Below the pieces are notes generated by a model. The model had not been told where the DNA came from. It searched no databases and was given only the letters and a program-made list of their open reading frames with translations. Shown here in pieces: positions 1 through 9,300 of a stretch of DNA of 64,000 nucleotides. The stretch lies in NCBI RefSeq assembly GCF_008761635.1, contig NZ_CP044344.1, forward strand, positions 2,790,001-2,854,000, given 5' to 3'. Within the stretch, counting starts at the first letter, position 1. Each line of letters begins with the position of its first letter. Source of the DNA: Nocardioides cynanchi. GTDB lineage: Bacteria; Actinomycetota; Actinomycetes; Propionibacteriales; Nocardioidaceae. The position numbers and the translations under genes are program-made.

Positions 1-921
1 CGGACCCGCCGCCTCGTAGACCGCCTGTGCGAACGACGACAGCCGCACCGGCCCGGTCGGGGAGAGCAGGTAGCCGGTGTCCGCGACCTGGACGACGTCT
101 CCGACGCGTGCCCGCGGCAGGTGGATCCGGCTGCCGTAGGCGACCGCACGACCGTAGGCACCCGGCGCGATGCCGAAGCTCCGCCAGCTCAGGTCGCCAC
201 CGGCGGGCCACAGCCCGAGCCAGGCCTCGGGCACCCGGACCGCCTCGTTGCCCACGCCGAGGCCGACCGCCTGGAGGAAGCGGTCCTGCGCGCCGTTGCC
301 GACCGCCGGCAACGGGTAGCGATGACCACCGCCGACGCCTCCCGCGGTCGCCACCAGCCACCGGGCGCCGCCGGCCTCGACCACGAAGCCCGCGTCGTCG
401 GCGTACGACGCCTTCGGCTGCGCGGAGACATAGGTGCGAACCCCGTGCCCGTCGGCGGTGCACGACGTCCAGCCGGTCTCCACGAGCCCACCGGTCTCGG
501 GCACCGTCGCGGGCGCGCCGAGGATCCCGATCTCGGGGCCGATCACCTGTTCCTGGATCGTCTGCTCCGGCACCAGCACGGGCTGCGCCGACGAGCCGAG
601 GATCAGCCGGGCGGAGGTGATGTTGACGACCGGGTTGAGCACCGGGTGAGCGCTGGCGCGGGTGATCACGTAGTTCTGGCCGTTGTCCTTGCTGACGATC
701 AGGCCAGGGTTGTTCCAGTCCACCTGGGTGCGGCCCGCCAGCACACCGCTGACCGCGGCGCCGGCCATCAGCAGGATGCCGAGGGCGACCCCGCCCACGA
801 TCGTGCGACCGGGTCGGGCCGGCTCGACCTCACGGCCGCCCGGGGCACCCGAGACGAAGGCGGTGACGAGTCGGCGCCGGCTGAAGGAGTGCGCCTCGAC
901 CAGGTCGCGCTTGGTGGCCAC
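1..921 (-). CDS. eccB: Type VII secretion protein EccB (partial, runs off left edge)
   Basis: This is the membrane-anchored EccB component of an ESX-type type VII secretion complex; 307 codons are present and the C-terminal part lies outside the window. The product starts MATKRDLVEAHSFSRRRLVT, the conserved cytosolic EccB N-terminus, followed by one membrane segment at about residues 41-60 (IVGGVALGILLMAGAAVSGV) and then the extracytoplasmic domain, with the family-like stretch ITRASAHPVLNPVVNITSAR. The GTG start at 921 lies six bases after the eccD stop, so the two are co-transcribed. In known ESX systems EccB assembles with EccC, EccD and EccE. EccE and the mycosin protease are not in view and may lie further left. 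Confidence 0.93.
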   Translation of the reverse strand, partial: MATKRDLVEAHSFSRRRLVTAFVSGAPGGREVEPARPGRTIVGGVALGILLMAGAAVSGVLAGRTQVDWNNPGLIVSKDNGQNYVITRASAHPVLNPVVNITSARLILGSSAQPVLVPEQTIQEQVIGPEIGILGAPATVPETGGLVETGWTSCTADGHGVRTYVSAQPKASYADDAGFVVEAGGARWLVATAGGVGGGHRYPLPAVGNGAQDRFLQAVGLGVGNEAVRVPEAWLGLWPAGGDLSWRSFGIAPGAYGRAVAYGSRIHLPRARVGDVVQVADTGYLLSPTGPVRLSSFAQAVYEAAGP

Positions 922-927
922 GTGCGA

Positions 928-2280
928 TCAGCTCCGGATGGCTGAGAACACGCCGGTGGCCAGCACGAGCGCGGGCAGCAGGCCGAGCAGGGCGACGGTC
1001 TCGGCGACGTCACCGAGGCGCCCGCGCCGGACCGACGTGCCCTGCGGCAGCAGCGTGAGCGCCAGGAGAACGGCGCCGGTCACCGCGAGCGCCACCGCCG
1101 CACCGGGTCGCCAGCCCGGATGCAGCCATAGGGCCGACAGGGCCGTCGCGAGCAGCCCCAGCACTCCGGCGACGAGGCCCACCAGGACCTCGGCGCCGGT
1201 GCGGTACTGACGGGTACGCAGCATCACCACCACACACGCGAGCACCGCCACGACGGTGCCGGCCAGCCCGAGCGACACCGCGAGCGGCGAGACCAGGACC
1301 AGTAGCAGGCCGACGGTCGCGGAGACCGCGACCAGGATCTCGTGGGCGACCCGTGCGTCGGCGCCGACCCGCTCGGGGTCGATCACCTCGGGGTCGTTGA
1401 CGATGTCGGCGGTGGAGAAGAGCTGCTCGACGCTGGTGCCGGTGGCTCCCAGCGCCAGCCACGGGAAGACGCTGCCGGCGATCACCACGAGCGCCAGGAC
1501 CGTCGTCAGCATCACCGCCGCGTCGTACGACGAGGAGCGCATCACCAGGCCGGTCGCCAGGAAGATCCCGCCCACCACCACCGGGGGGAGCAACAGGCTG
1601 CGGCCCTGACCGAGCCCGAGCGCGGCGACGAGTCCGGCGGCCAGCGCCCCACCACCGGCCGCGGCGACCGGGGTGCCGAAGAAGGTGGCGTCCCAGCCGA
1701 GCATCAACCCCGACACCGCGGCGTAGCCGCAGCCGACCAGGGCGACGGTGACCGCGGCATCGGTCTCGCCCTGCACGCGGGACAGGACCACGGCGCCCAG
1801 CACGAGCACCACGGCCACCACCACCGTCGCGGCGCCGGCGATGTCGGAGGTGTGCTGGAGCAGGAGGGCCGCGGCGCCCAACGCCAGGAGCGCGACCGCC
1901 GCCCACAGTGCGGTGCGGCGTCCTGCGGCGGCGTCCCACGGCCGGAGGTCCCGCTCGACGACGTCGGTCATCGCCTCCACGACGTCGTCGTAGACACGGG
2001 GCGGCTCGTCGTCGACGCCTGCCGCGACGGTGATCACCCCGCCGTCCTCGACGCCCTGGATGGTCAGCCCGGAGTCGGTGGCCAGGGCCCGGCCGTCCTG
2101 GGTGACCAGCCGGTAGCCGCCGTAGACCGTGACCGCGTCGAGCAACCCGACGCTGCGCGCCAGCTCGGGCACCAGCTCGGCGACCGGTACGGCGCCCGGC
2201 AGCACGAGGTCGACCCGGCGGGTGCCGGACGTGACGGTCACCCGGACCAGCCCGGATGCGCCGATCGGCGCCTGGCTCAT
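928..2280 (-). CDS. eccD: Type VII secretion integral membrane protein EccD (downstream copy)
   Basis: This 450-residue protein has the EccD layout: an N-terminal ubiquitin-like (YukD) domain at about residues 10-90 (VRVTVTSGTRRVDLVLPGAV at its start), a short linker, and from about residue 125 a dense run of hydrophobic helices reaching the C-terminus, about eleven in all. EccD lines the inner-membrane vestibule of ESX complexes. It lies directly upstream of eccB with a six-base gap. A second EccD-like gene lies at 4921-6282, which is unusual because ESX loci normally carry one. The ATG is preceded by a G-rich Shine-Dalgarno-like stretch, and the gene belongs to the minus-strand run that begins near 6282. 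Confidence 0.92.
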   Translation of the reverse strand: MSQAPIGASGLVRVTVTSGTRRVDLVLPGAVPVAELVPELARSVGLLDAVTVYGGYRLVTQDGRALATDSGLTIQGVEDGGVITVAAGVDDEPPRVYDDVVEAMTDVVERDLRPWDAAAGRRTALWAAVALLALGAAALLLQHTSDIAGAATVVVAVVLVLGAVVLSRVQGETDAAVTVALVGCGYAAVSGLMLGWDATFFGTPVAAAGGGALAAGLVAALGLGQGRSLLLPPVVVGGIFLATGLVMRSSSYDAAVMLTTVLALVVIAGSVFPWLALGATGTSVEQLFSTADIVNDPEVIDPERVGADARVAHEILVAVSATVGLLLVLVSPLAVSLGLAGTVVAVLACVVVMLRTRQYRTGAEVLVGLVAGVLGLLATALSALWLHPGWRPGAAVALAVTGAVLLALTLLPQGTSVRRGRLGDVAETVALLGLLPALVLATGVFSAIRS

Positions 2281-2390
2281 GCGTGACCCCCGAAGATCGT
2301 CTCAGTCGGCACAGATGGTAGCGCCCGGCCCCCGTCGCATCGACCGGGACCGGGCGGCCTCGCAGACGGGTGGGCGACTGCGAGCGGGTG

Positions 2391-3629
2391 TCAGTGGAGA
2401 ACCGGCGGGGACACTTCGTCCTCGTCGAGCCAGTCCTCGTTGTCCTCGAAGAAGTCGATGCCGGGAGCCCGCTTCTTCTTCCGGCCGCGGTCACCCCGGC
2501 CGCCGGCACCGGTGCCGCGTCCGCCGCTGCCACGTGAGGTGCCGGCAGCGCCGGCCGAGGCACCGCGGCCGCCGGCCGCGCCGGTGCTCCCGGCGCGGGT
2601 GGCCGCGAGCGACTCCTCCTCGGTCATCGCCGAGGTCACCGCGGAGCCGCGCAGGGCGTTGCTCAGACCCGAGGCGCCACCGACGAGACCCCCGGTCATC
2701 AGGCCGCCGACCATCGTCGACGACGGGCCGGTCGACGTCGCGCCGGGCGGCAGGCTGCCTCCGGGCGGGACGTCCGGTCCGCCACCCGGCGGGTAGGTGC
2801 CGGGCGGGTAGGTGCCCGGGGGGTACTGACCGGGTCCCTGGGGTACGCCGGGATGCTCGCCGGGGGGCCACTCCCCGCCGGAGCCGGGGCCGGTGCCGTC
2901 GTGGCCCGGGTCGGTCGAGGGGTCGGTCGGGTCGGTGATGACGACGACCCGCGGGTCGACGTGGTGGTGGTGGCCGGAGCCCTGACCGGTGGCCCAGGAG
3001 ACGCCGGTGGCCGTCGGTGCGCTGTGGTGCCCAGCGCCGGGCAGCGTGGCGGTCGGGATCGAGCCACCGCCGCCCCCGCCGCTGCCTCCGGTGTGGGAGG
3101 GCGGCTGGCCGTGGATGCTCTCCATCACCTTGATCGCCTGCGTGTAGTGGGTGTCGACGGTGGTGATCGCAGTCTGTGCCCTGCGCTCGCGGTCGGCGTA
3201 CTCGGCGGCGTACCCCGACTGCGCCTGGTGCGCGGCATGCTGGCGGGTGTGGAAGTCTCCGGCGGACTCGCCGGCCTTCTGGGTCGGGTCCGCGGGCGGT
3301 GCGGCCGGTGCGTTGCCCAGGCTGTGGTGGGTGTGCTGGGCGTCCTCGAGGGCGTGCCCGGCCGAGGTCAGGGCGGTGCTGGCCCTCTTCATCTCCGCTG
3401 CCTGGGCCCGGACGTTCTTGGCAACCGTCTCGAACGCCGCGACCGCGGCCGGGCCGGTCTGCGGACCGAAGCGGCTGAGCAGATGGGGCTTGGCGCTCTC
3501 GAGCGCGTCGGCGAGGTTGTTCAGCACCGTGTGCCCGCGCTCCCACATGTGCGAGGAGTAGGCGATGTTGTCGACGTTGCCGTTGGCGACGTAGGTGTCG
3601 AGGCGGAGCTCGTGCGGACCCTTAGGCAT
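2391..3629 (-). CDS. PPE-like T7SS-associated helical protein with Gly/Pro/His-rich tail
   Basis: I do not recognise a named family. The 412-residue product has a helical N-terminal part (about residues 1-190, MPKGPHELRLDTY onward, with Ala/His-rich amphipathic stretches). A low-complexity region follows, containing a glycine run, HHHH, repeated PPGTYPPGTYPPG motifs and a Gly/Ser/Arg-rich segment. It ends in a basic patch (GRKKKRAPG) and a strongly acidic end (FFEDNEDWLDEDE). Its start overlaps the end of the upstream gene by eight bases, so the two are coupled like PE/PPE pairs. Position between the Esx genes and eccD suggests a secreted or structural ESX substrate; that is inference. A YADRE stretch after the helices matches the general YxxxE export pattern, weakly. 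Confidence 0.8.
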   Translation of the reverse strand: MPKGPHELRLDTYVANGNVDNIAYSSHMWERGHTVLNNLADALESAKPHLLSRFGPQTGPAAVAAFETVAKNVRAQAAEMKRASTALTSAGHALEDAQHTHHSLGNAPAAPPADPTQKAGESAGDFHTRQHAAHQAQSGYAAEYADRERRAQTAITTVDTHYTQAIKVMESIHGQPPSHTGGSGGGGGGSIPTATLPGAGHHSAPTATGVSWATGQGSGHHHHVDPRVVVITDPTDPSTDPGHDGTGPGSGGEWPPGEHPGVPQGPGQYPPGTYPPGTYPPGGGPDVPPGGSLPPGATSTGPSSTMVGGLMTGGLVGGASGLSNALRGSAVTSAMTEEESLAATRAGSTGAAGGRGASAGAAGTSRGSGGRGTGAGGRGDRGRKKKRAPGIDFFEDNEDWLDEDEVSPPVLH

Positions 3630-4068
3630 GGGTGCCTCCGGTGTGCTCCGCGGGGTGGTAGTAGTGGTTGCGCTGGGAGGTGTGCTCGAAGCCCGCCGCC
3701 TGTGCGAGCTGCTCGATCGCGTGGTGCCGCTGGGCCAGGTCGGCCGCGCTCTGGGTGTCGGCGGTGTCCACGGCCTTCGCGAACGTGGCCAGCCCGAGCC
3801 GGAAGGTGTGAAGGTCCTGCAGCACGGCAGCCAGGGTGTCGGAGACCTTGGCGTGCGCCAGGCTGTGGTGGTAGCCGAGCGAGCCACCCAGCGAGGACTC
3901 CCCGAAGACGGCCTGGTCGACGTGGTACTTCTGGAAGCCGGAGTCGTGCACGGCGTCCTCGTTCTGGGTGAGGTCGGCGGTGATGTCGTGGATCAGCTCC
4001 ACGTCGACGTAGAGCTCCTTGAGCTCAGCTCCCAGGTTCGCGATCTGGTCGAGCGAGAAAAGCCCCAT
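3622..4068 (-). CDS. PE-like small helical T7SS-associated protein
   Basis: This 148-residue protein of unknown function begins MGLFSLDQIANLGAELKELY and is predicted by eye to be almost entirely helical, rich in His, Ala, Leu and Gln, with no signal peptide or membrane segment. It overlaps the next gene by eight bases (ATG of the next gene inside its last codons), which implies translational coupling and probably a physical partnership. It follows the Esx pair in a type VII locus, so a helical substrate or chaperone role, similar in logic to PE proteins, is the best guess. No WXG motif is present. The start is the only ATG near the 5' end and follows a purine-rich stretch. Confidence 0.8.
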   Translation of the reverse strand: MGLFSLDQIANLGAELKELYVDVELIHDITADLTQNEDAVHDSGFQKYHVDQAVFGESSLGGSLGYHHSLAHAKVSDTLAAVLQDLHTFRLGLATFAKAVDTADTQSAADLAQRHHAIEQLAQAAGFEHTSQRNHYYHPAEHTGGTHA

Positions 4069-4099
4069 CGTTCCTCAATCCCTTGTGCCCCGTCGGCTC

Positions 4100-4135
4100 A
4101 GCGGGGAACGCGGCCACCCGGCCGCCTTCCCCGCT
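4100..4135 (-). terminator. Strong intercistronic hairpin behind the Esx genes
   Basis: The sequence forms arms AGCGGGGAA and TTCCCCGCT enclosing GCGGCC/GGCCGC around a four-base loop, a nearly perfect 36-base stem-loop. On the minus strand it lies just downstream of the second WXG100 gene and upstream of the gene at 3622-4068. There is no T-run, so it is more likely an mRNA-stabilising or attenuating hairpin that raises Esx levels over downstream genes than a full terminator. Confidence 0.55.
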
Positions 4136-4157
4136 GCGCCCCCGACATGGAGGTTGG

Positions 4158-4454
4158 TCAGATGTCGAACGAGCGCGCCCCACGCGCGTCCGCCGCGCGG
4201 TACTCGGCGTTCGACTGGGTGACCTGCTGGGAGGTGCTGTGGAGCAGGTCGCGCATCTCGTTGATCGCGCCGTCCCAGCGAGCCTTCGCCACGGTGTAGG
4301 CCTGCTGGGCGTCGCCGACCCAGTTGGCGCGCAGCGGGTTGAGCTCGCGCTCGAGGTTGTGCATCCGGGCGTCGATCTTGTTCACGATGCCCATGAGGTC
4401 GTCCGCGGCCTGGTCGAGGCCGGCGTGGTTGACCTTGAGTCCGTCGAGTTCCAT
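4158..4454 (-). CDS. WXG100 family type VII secretion target with YxxxD signal
   Basis: This is a 98-residue ESAT-6/CFP-10-type protein. It has the W-x-G turn (W45-V46-G47) between two long helices and a C-terminal YRAAD at residues 85-89 that matches the ESX export signal YxxxD/E. Together with the upstream WXG100 gene, 26 bases away, it should form the secreted heterodimer. By analogy with CFP-10, the partner carrying YxxxD is the one docked on EccC. The ATG at 4454 was chosen because AGGAGA precedes it at proper spacing; an upstream in-frame extension would run through the neighbouring gene. Confidence 0.93.
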   Translation of the reverse strand: MELDGLKVNHAGLDQAADDLMGIVNKIDARMHNLERELNPLRANWVGDAQQAYTVAKARWDGAINEMRDLLHSTSQQVTQSNAEYRAADARGARSFDI

Positions 4455-4480
4455 GGTCTTCTCCTGTCGTCCGGGCGCGC

Positions 4481-4798
4481 TCAGCCGAGGCGCTGCTGGT
4501 TGCGGGTGAACGCGGACGACTGGGTGTCGTCGGTGCTGGTGTTGTCCTTCTCGGTCGAGCGCAGCGAGGCCTCGAACTGGTTGAGCGCGTTGGTGATCGT
4601 GCGCTGCTTCTCCGACCAGGCGTGGCCCAGCGAGTTGAACGCCGTCCCGCCCTGACCGGACCACTTCGCCTTCGCGGCGTCGATGTGCTGGACGAGCTCG
4701 TTGTTGAGGCGGTCGAAGTCGTGCTTGGCGTCGACGACCATCCCGGCGGCGGCCGAGAGTGTCCCCTGGCCCTGACCCATTTCGTTTGCGGACGACAT
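4481..4798 (-). CDS. WXG100 family type VII secretion target (EsxA-like partner)
   Basis: This 105-residue helical-hairpin protein carries W46-S47-G48 and has no YxxxD/E at its C-terminus, as expected for the non-signal partner of an Esx heterodimer. The start codon is preceded by AAAGGAG. It heads the Esx pair, and the 122 bases upstream (4799-4920) separate it from the EccD-like gene and could hold a promoter, although I see no convincing -35/-10 pair. Low Cys content and Ala/Gln/Asn-rich helices fit the family. Confidence 0.92.
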   Translation of the reverse strand: MSSANEMGQGQGTLSAAAGMVVDAKHDFDRLNNELVQHIDAAKAKWSGQGGTAFNSLGHAWSEKQRTITNALNQFEASLRSTEKDNTSTDDTQSSAFTRNQQRLG

Positions 4799-4920
4799 CT
4801 GGCCGTCTCCTTTCCCATCGCGGCGGTGGCCGCTCGGAGCTGATGATGCGGTGGGTGCCCTCCGGGTGATCGGCCCGAGCCGGACAGACCAGATCTACCC
4901 GCGCTCTGGGGTGCTAAACA

Positions 4921-6282
4921 TCACGAGGTCAATTCCCACAGGTGCCGGAAGAGGCCGCTGGCCACGAGCACCACGGCCAGGGCCGAGGACCCGCAAAGCG
5001 CCTCGGCGACCTCGGCGCGACGCGACCACCAGGCCGAGCGCCAGCCGCGACCGGTGGCCAGCGCCGCCAGGACGACCAGCAGACCGAGGCCGATCGAGGA
5101 CAGCGACACGGCCAACAGCTGACCGCTCGAGAGCCGCGGGGCGGCGTACGACGCGAGACTCAGCCAGCAGGCGAGCCCGGCCGTGCGCAGGAGGATCCGG
5201 GCCGCCGCCTGTCGGTGGCTGCGGGCGGCCAGCAGCAGGCCGGCGCCCACGAGCAGCACCTCGAGGCGAGCGCCGACCCGGTCGACGGGGAGCACGGCGG
5301 TCCAGAGCAGCAGCGGGGCCGAGACGCCAGCGACCACGAGGATCGCGGCGCAGGCGGCGGCGACCATCCGGGCGCCGCGGTCGGCCAGCTCGGCGACCGC
5401 CACGATCGGGACGATCGACCGGACGCGCCGACGCGGGCCACGGTCGCGGGCCGACCACGCGGTGACGGCGAGGCGTTCGAAGTCCACGAGGTACTGGTCG
5501 GGTACGTCGACCGCGAGCCCAGGCACGAAGCGGGCGGCCAGCAGGGCCAGCGCCAGCAGGATCGCCCAGTCGGCGCGTGGCGGCCAGCCGAGAAGGGTGA
5601 CGGCGCCGACCACCCCGAAGACGCTGGCGCCCGCGATCACGATCACCTTCAGCTGGGCCTCGGCACGGCCGGCTCCGGCCCGCGCCAGCGCAGCGCCGAC
5701 AGCGGCCGCGGCGGCCGCGATGCCCAGGACCATCGGGAGCCGCGCGGGCTGAGGGTCCCACGCCCAGGCGAAGCCGGCGGCACCCGCGAAGCAGGGCGCG
5801 GCAACCGCTCGCGGAACCGCCCGGCCCCCGCCCGACACCAGGCCCAGCAGGGACGCGCCGGCCAGCACGGCGACGGCGACGTCGTGCGCGCGTCCTCCTG
5901 CACGAGCGGCGCACCAGCCGGACAGCACCGCTACGGCGGCGGCGAGGGCACACCACAGGACCGGCCAGGAGCCGGCCGGCCCGGCGACCCGGTCGATGGG
6001 CGGGGCCACCGCTCGACGGGACGGACGGGAGACGCCGGTGGTCGCGACCAGGATGCTGCCCGTCTCGACCCCCGAACCCGCCAGTGACTCCGACGCGAGC
6101 AGCAGGTCGCCGGTGCGGGAGTAGACCAGCGGGATCGCAGCCAGAGACGCCTGGGCGGCGTACTCGCGCGCGACCTCGGTCACCGCCGCGGTCGAGGGGA
6201 CCATCAGGTCGAGGGCGCCGGCCGGTCCGTGCACGGTGATCGCCAGGACGTCGGCCGCCGGCCGCAGCTGTCCCTGCGTCAT
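4921..6282 (-). CDS. Second EccD-like type VII secretion membrane protein
   Basis: This 453-residue protein repeats the EccD plan. The N-terminal 80 or so residues resemble the ubiquitin-like domain (VLAITVHGPAGALDLMVPST, with the VVYGGYRL-type strand replaced by PLVYSRTGDLLLA). After a linker, about eleven hydrophobic segments run from about residue 110 to the C-terminus. Sequence identity to the other EccD in the locus looks low by eye, so this is an old duplication rather than a recent copy. It is the first gene of the minus-strand run and is transcribed divergently from eccC across 112 bases. EccD works as a dimer in known ESX structures, so two EccDs might form a heterodimer; that is inference. 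Confidence 0.82.
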   Translation of the reverse strand: MTQGQLRPAADVLAITVHGPAGALDLMVPSTAAVTEVAREYAAQASLAAIPLVYSRTGDLLLASESLAGSGVETGSILVATTGVSRPSRRAVAPPIDRVAGPAGSWPVLWCALAAAVAVLSGWCAARAGGRAHDVAVAVLAGASLLGLVSGGGRAVPRAVAAPCFAGAAGFAWAWDPQPARLPMVLGIAAAAAAVGAALARAGAGRAEAQLKVIVIAGASVFGVVGAVTLLGWPPRADWAILLALALLAARFVPGLAVDVPDQYLVDFERLAVTAWSARDRGPRRRVRSIVPIVAVAELADRGARMVAAACAAILVVAGVSAPLLLWTAVLPVDRVGARLEVLLVGAGLLLAARSHRQAAARILLRTAGLACWLSLASYAAPRLSSGQLLAVSLSSIGLGLLVVLAALATGRGWRSAWWSRRAEVAEALCGSSALAVVLVASGLFRHLWELTS

Positions 6283-6350
6283 CGCAGTCCCCTCGTCGTA
6301 CCCGATTACGCCCGACCACCGCAGGGTAGTCCCTGCCCGAGAGGCCCGCC

Positions 6351-6356
6351 TATCAT
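6351..6356 (+). promoter_or_regulatory. Possible -10 element of eccC
   Basis: TATCAT lies 38 bases upstream of the eccC start, in the 112-base divergent region shared with the second eccD. No good -35 is seen. The distance leaves room for a short leader carrying the GGGAG ribosome site. Confidence 0.3.
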
Positions 6357-6394
6357 CGCCGCAACAGCGCTGACGATCGATCTTGGGAGATCAG

Positions 6395-9300
6395 TTGAGC
6401 ACCACCCTGCGTGGCAGCCGCGCCGAGCAGCCGGAGCTGCCGACCGGCGAGATCGTGCTCCAGGCACCTCCGGAGATCGAGGAGGCCGAGGGCGCCAGCG
6501 GCGTGCTGATGAACGCGATCCCGATGCTGGGAAGCCTCGGGTCGATCGTGCTCGTGGCCACCATGGGGAGCTCGGTGCCGGGCGGGCAGGGCCGCAGCTT
6601 CCTGGCCGCCGGGATGTTCCTGTTCGCCACGCTCGGCTTCATCGTGGTGCAGCTCGACCGGCAGCGGAAGCAGCGGGCGCAGACCGTGACCGGCACCCGC
6701 ACGGAGTACCTCCGCTACCTCGGGACGGTCCGCAAGATCGCCCGCGACGCGGCCGCCCAGCAACGCGCCGCCCTGCTGTGGCTGCACCCTGACCCCTCCG
6801 CCCTGCCCGCGCTCGCCGACGAGCGCTCCCGCGTCTGGGAGAACGGCGCCGGCGACGCGCAGTTCCTCCAGGTGCGGTACGGCGTGTGCAGCCAGCCCCT
6901 GTCGCTCGAGCTGGTGCCGCCCGACTCCGCCCCGATCGAGCAGGTCGACCCGGCCGCCGCCTCCGCGCTGCACCGGCTGCTCGCCGTACACCGGGTGCAG
7001 CCCAACCTGCCGGCCTCGGTCGACCTGCGCGCCTTCGACCGGGTCGAGCTGTGCGGGGCCGAGGACGACGCGAGGTCGCTGGCCCGGGCGATGATCTGCT
7101 CGGCTGCGGCCTTCCAGTCACCGGAGCACCTGGCGATCGCGGTGCTCGCCTCCGAGGACACCCTCGCGCAGTGGGACTGGGTGAAGTGGCTGCCGCACGC
7201 CCTGTCGGCACACGGCTTCGACGCGGTCGGGCCGCGACGGATGGTCTCGACCAGCCTGGCCGACCTGGCCGCCCTGCTGCCTCCCGACCTCGCCGAGCGG
7301 CCCCGCTTCGGCGCCGACGAGCGGCCGCCGAGCCCCCACATCCTGTTCGTCGTCGACGGCGGCGTGCTGCCCCCGGGCAACCACGTGATCCCGCCCGACG
7401 GCCTGCACGGAGTCACGGTGCTCGACCTCCCCAGCCGGTGGGACGAGCTCGAGGACAGCACCCGGCTCCGGCTGCTGTTCGAGGACCGCGCCGAGCTCGC
7501 GGACGGCCGGCTGCCGGTCAGTGCGCTGCGGCTGCGCGAGGTCCCGGTCCGCGCCGCGGCCGACCAGTGCGACCTCGCCACCGCGGAGGCGCTGGCCCGC
7601 CGGTTGGCACCGCTGCACGTGGTCACCGCCGGGGTCGAGGCCGAGCCCGCCGGCGCCGGGGAGATCAAGGGCCCGTCGGACTTCATGGACCTGCTCGGGC
7701 TGGGCGACGTACGACGGTACGACCCCGCGTCGGCCTGGCGACAGCGTCCCGCCCGCGACCGGCTGCGGGTGCCGATCGGGCTCGGGGACGGCGGTGGGAT
7801 GGTCCACCTCGACATCAAGGAGTCCGCCCAGCAGGGCATGGGCCCGCACGGCCTGGTGATCGGCGCGACGGGGTCCGGCAAGTCGGAGTTCCTCCGAACG
7901 CTGGTGCTCGGCCTGGCGCTGACCCACTCCCCCGAGCAGCTGAACATGGTGCTGGTCGACTTCAAGGGCGGCGCGACCTTCGCCGGCATGTCGGGGATGC
8001 CCCACGTCTCTGCGGTGATCACCAACCTGGCCAACGAGCTCACGCTCGTCGACCGGATGCAGGACGCCCTCTCCGGCGAGATGGTGCGTCGCCAGGAGCT
8101 GCTCCGCGACGCCGGCAACTACGCGTCTGTGCGCGACTACGAGCGGGCGCGCGCCGCCGGCGAGGACCTCGCGCCCCTCCCGTCGCTGTTCATCGTGGTC
8201 GACGAGTTCTCGGAGATGCTCTCGGCCAAGCCGGAGTTCATCGACCTCTTCGTCGCCATCGGCCGGCTCGGGCGCTCGCTCGGCCTGCACCTCCTCCTCG
8301 CCTCGCAGCGTCTCGAGGAGGGTCGGCTGCGCGGCCTCGAGTCGCACCTGTCCTACCGGGTGGGCCTGCGGACGTTCTCCGCGCAGGAGTCGCGCACCGT
8401 GCTCGGCGTACCCGATGCCTACGAGCTGCCGCCCGTGCCCGGTCTGGGCTTCCTCAGGCCCGACCAGTCGACGTTGCTGCGCTTCAAGGCCGCCTATGTC
8501 TCGGGGCCGCCCGCCGGGCGCACCCGGTCGGTGGCCCGCGACGACACCGGCGTCGTGCAGGGGATCCTGCCGTGGACGATCACCGAGGTCCGCCTGCCCG
8601 AGCAGCACGAGCCGGTCGCGGAGGCCGACACCGGACCCGAGGTGCGGCCCTCGACGAGCGGTGAGCAGGAGACGCTGCTCGACGTCGCGGTCACCCGGAT
8701 GGACGGCACCGGCCCGGCCGCCCACCAGGTGTGGCTGCCGCCGCTCGACGCCCCGGACACCCTCGACGAGCTGATGGCCGACCTCACCGACGACCCCGAG
8801 CTGGGCCTGGTCTCGCGTCAGTGGCGGGCCCTCGGAGGCCTCACCGTGCCGCTCGGCACCGTCGACCGACCCCGGGAGCAGCGCCGCGACACGCTGACGG
8901 TCAACCTCTCCGGCGCCAGCGGCCACGTCGCGGTGGTGGGCGGCCCACGCACCGGCAAGAGCACCCTGCTGCGGACCCTGGTGGCCAGCCTGTCGTTGAC
9001 GACCACGCCGCTGGAGTCGCAGTTCTTCGTGCTCGACTTCGGTGGTGGCACCTTCGCCGGGATGGCCGGGCTCCCCCACCTGGCCGGGGTCGGCACGCGG
9101 TCCGAGCCCGACGTCGTACGCCGGATCCTGGCGGAGGTGACCGGGATCGTCGACCGCCGCGAGGCCTACTTCCGCGCGAACGGCATCGACTCGATCGAGA
9201 CCTACCGCAGCCGCCGGGCCGAGGGCCGCGCCGACGACGGGTACGGCGACGTGTTCCTGGTCGTGGACGGCTGGAGCACCCTGCGGGCGGACTTCGACGA

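Noticed and set aside
6383..6394. TTG at 6383 as eccC start
   Set aside because: It overlaps the GGGAG ribosome site of the TTG at 6395.
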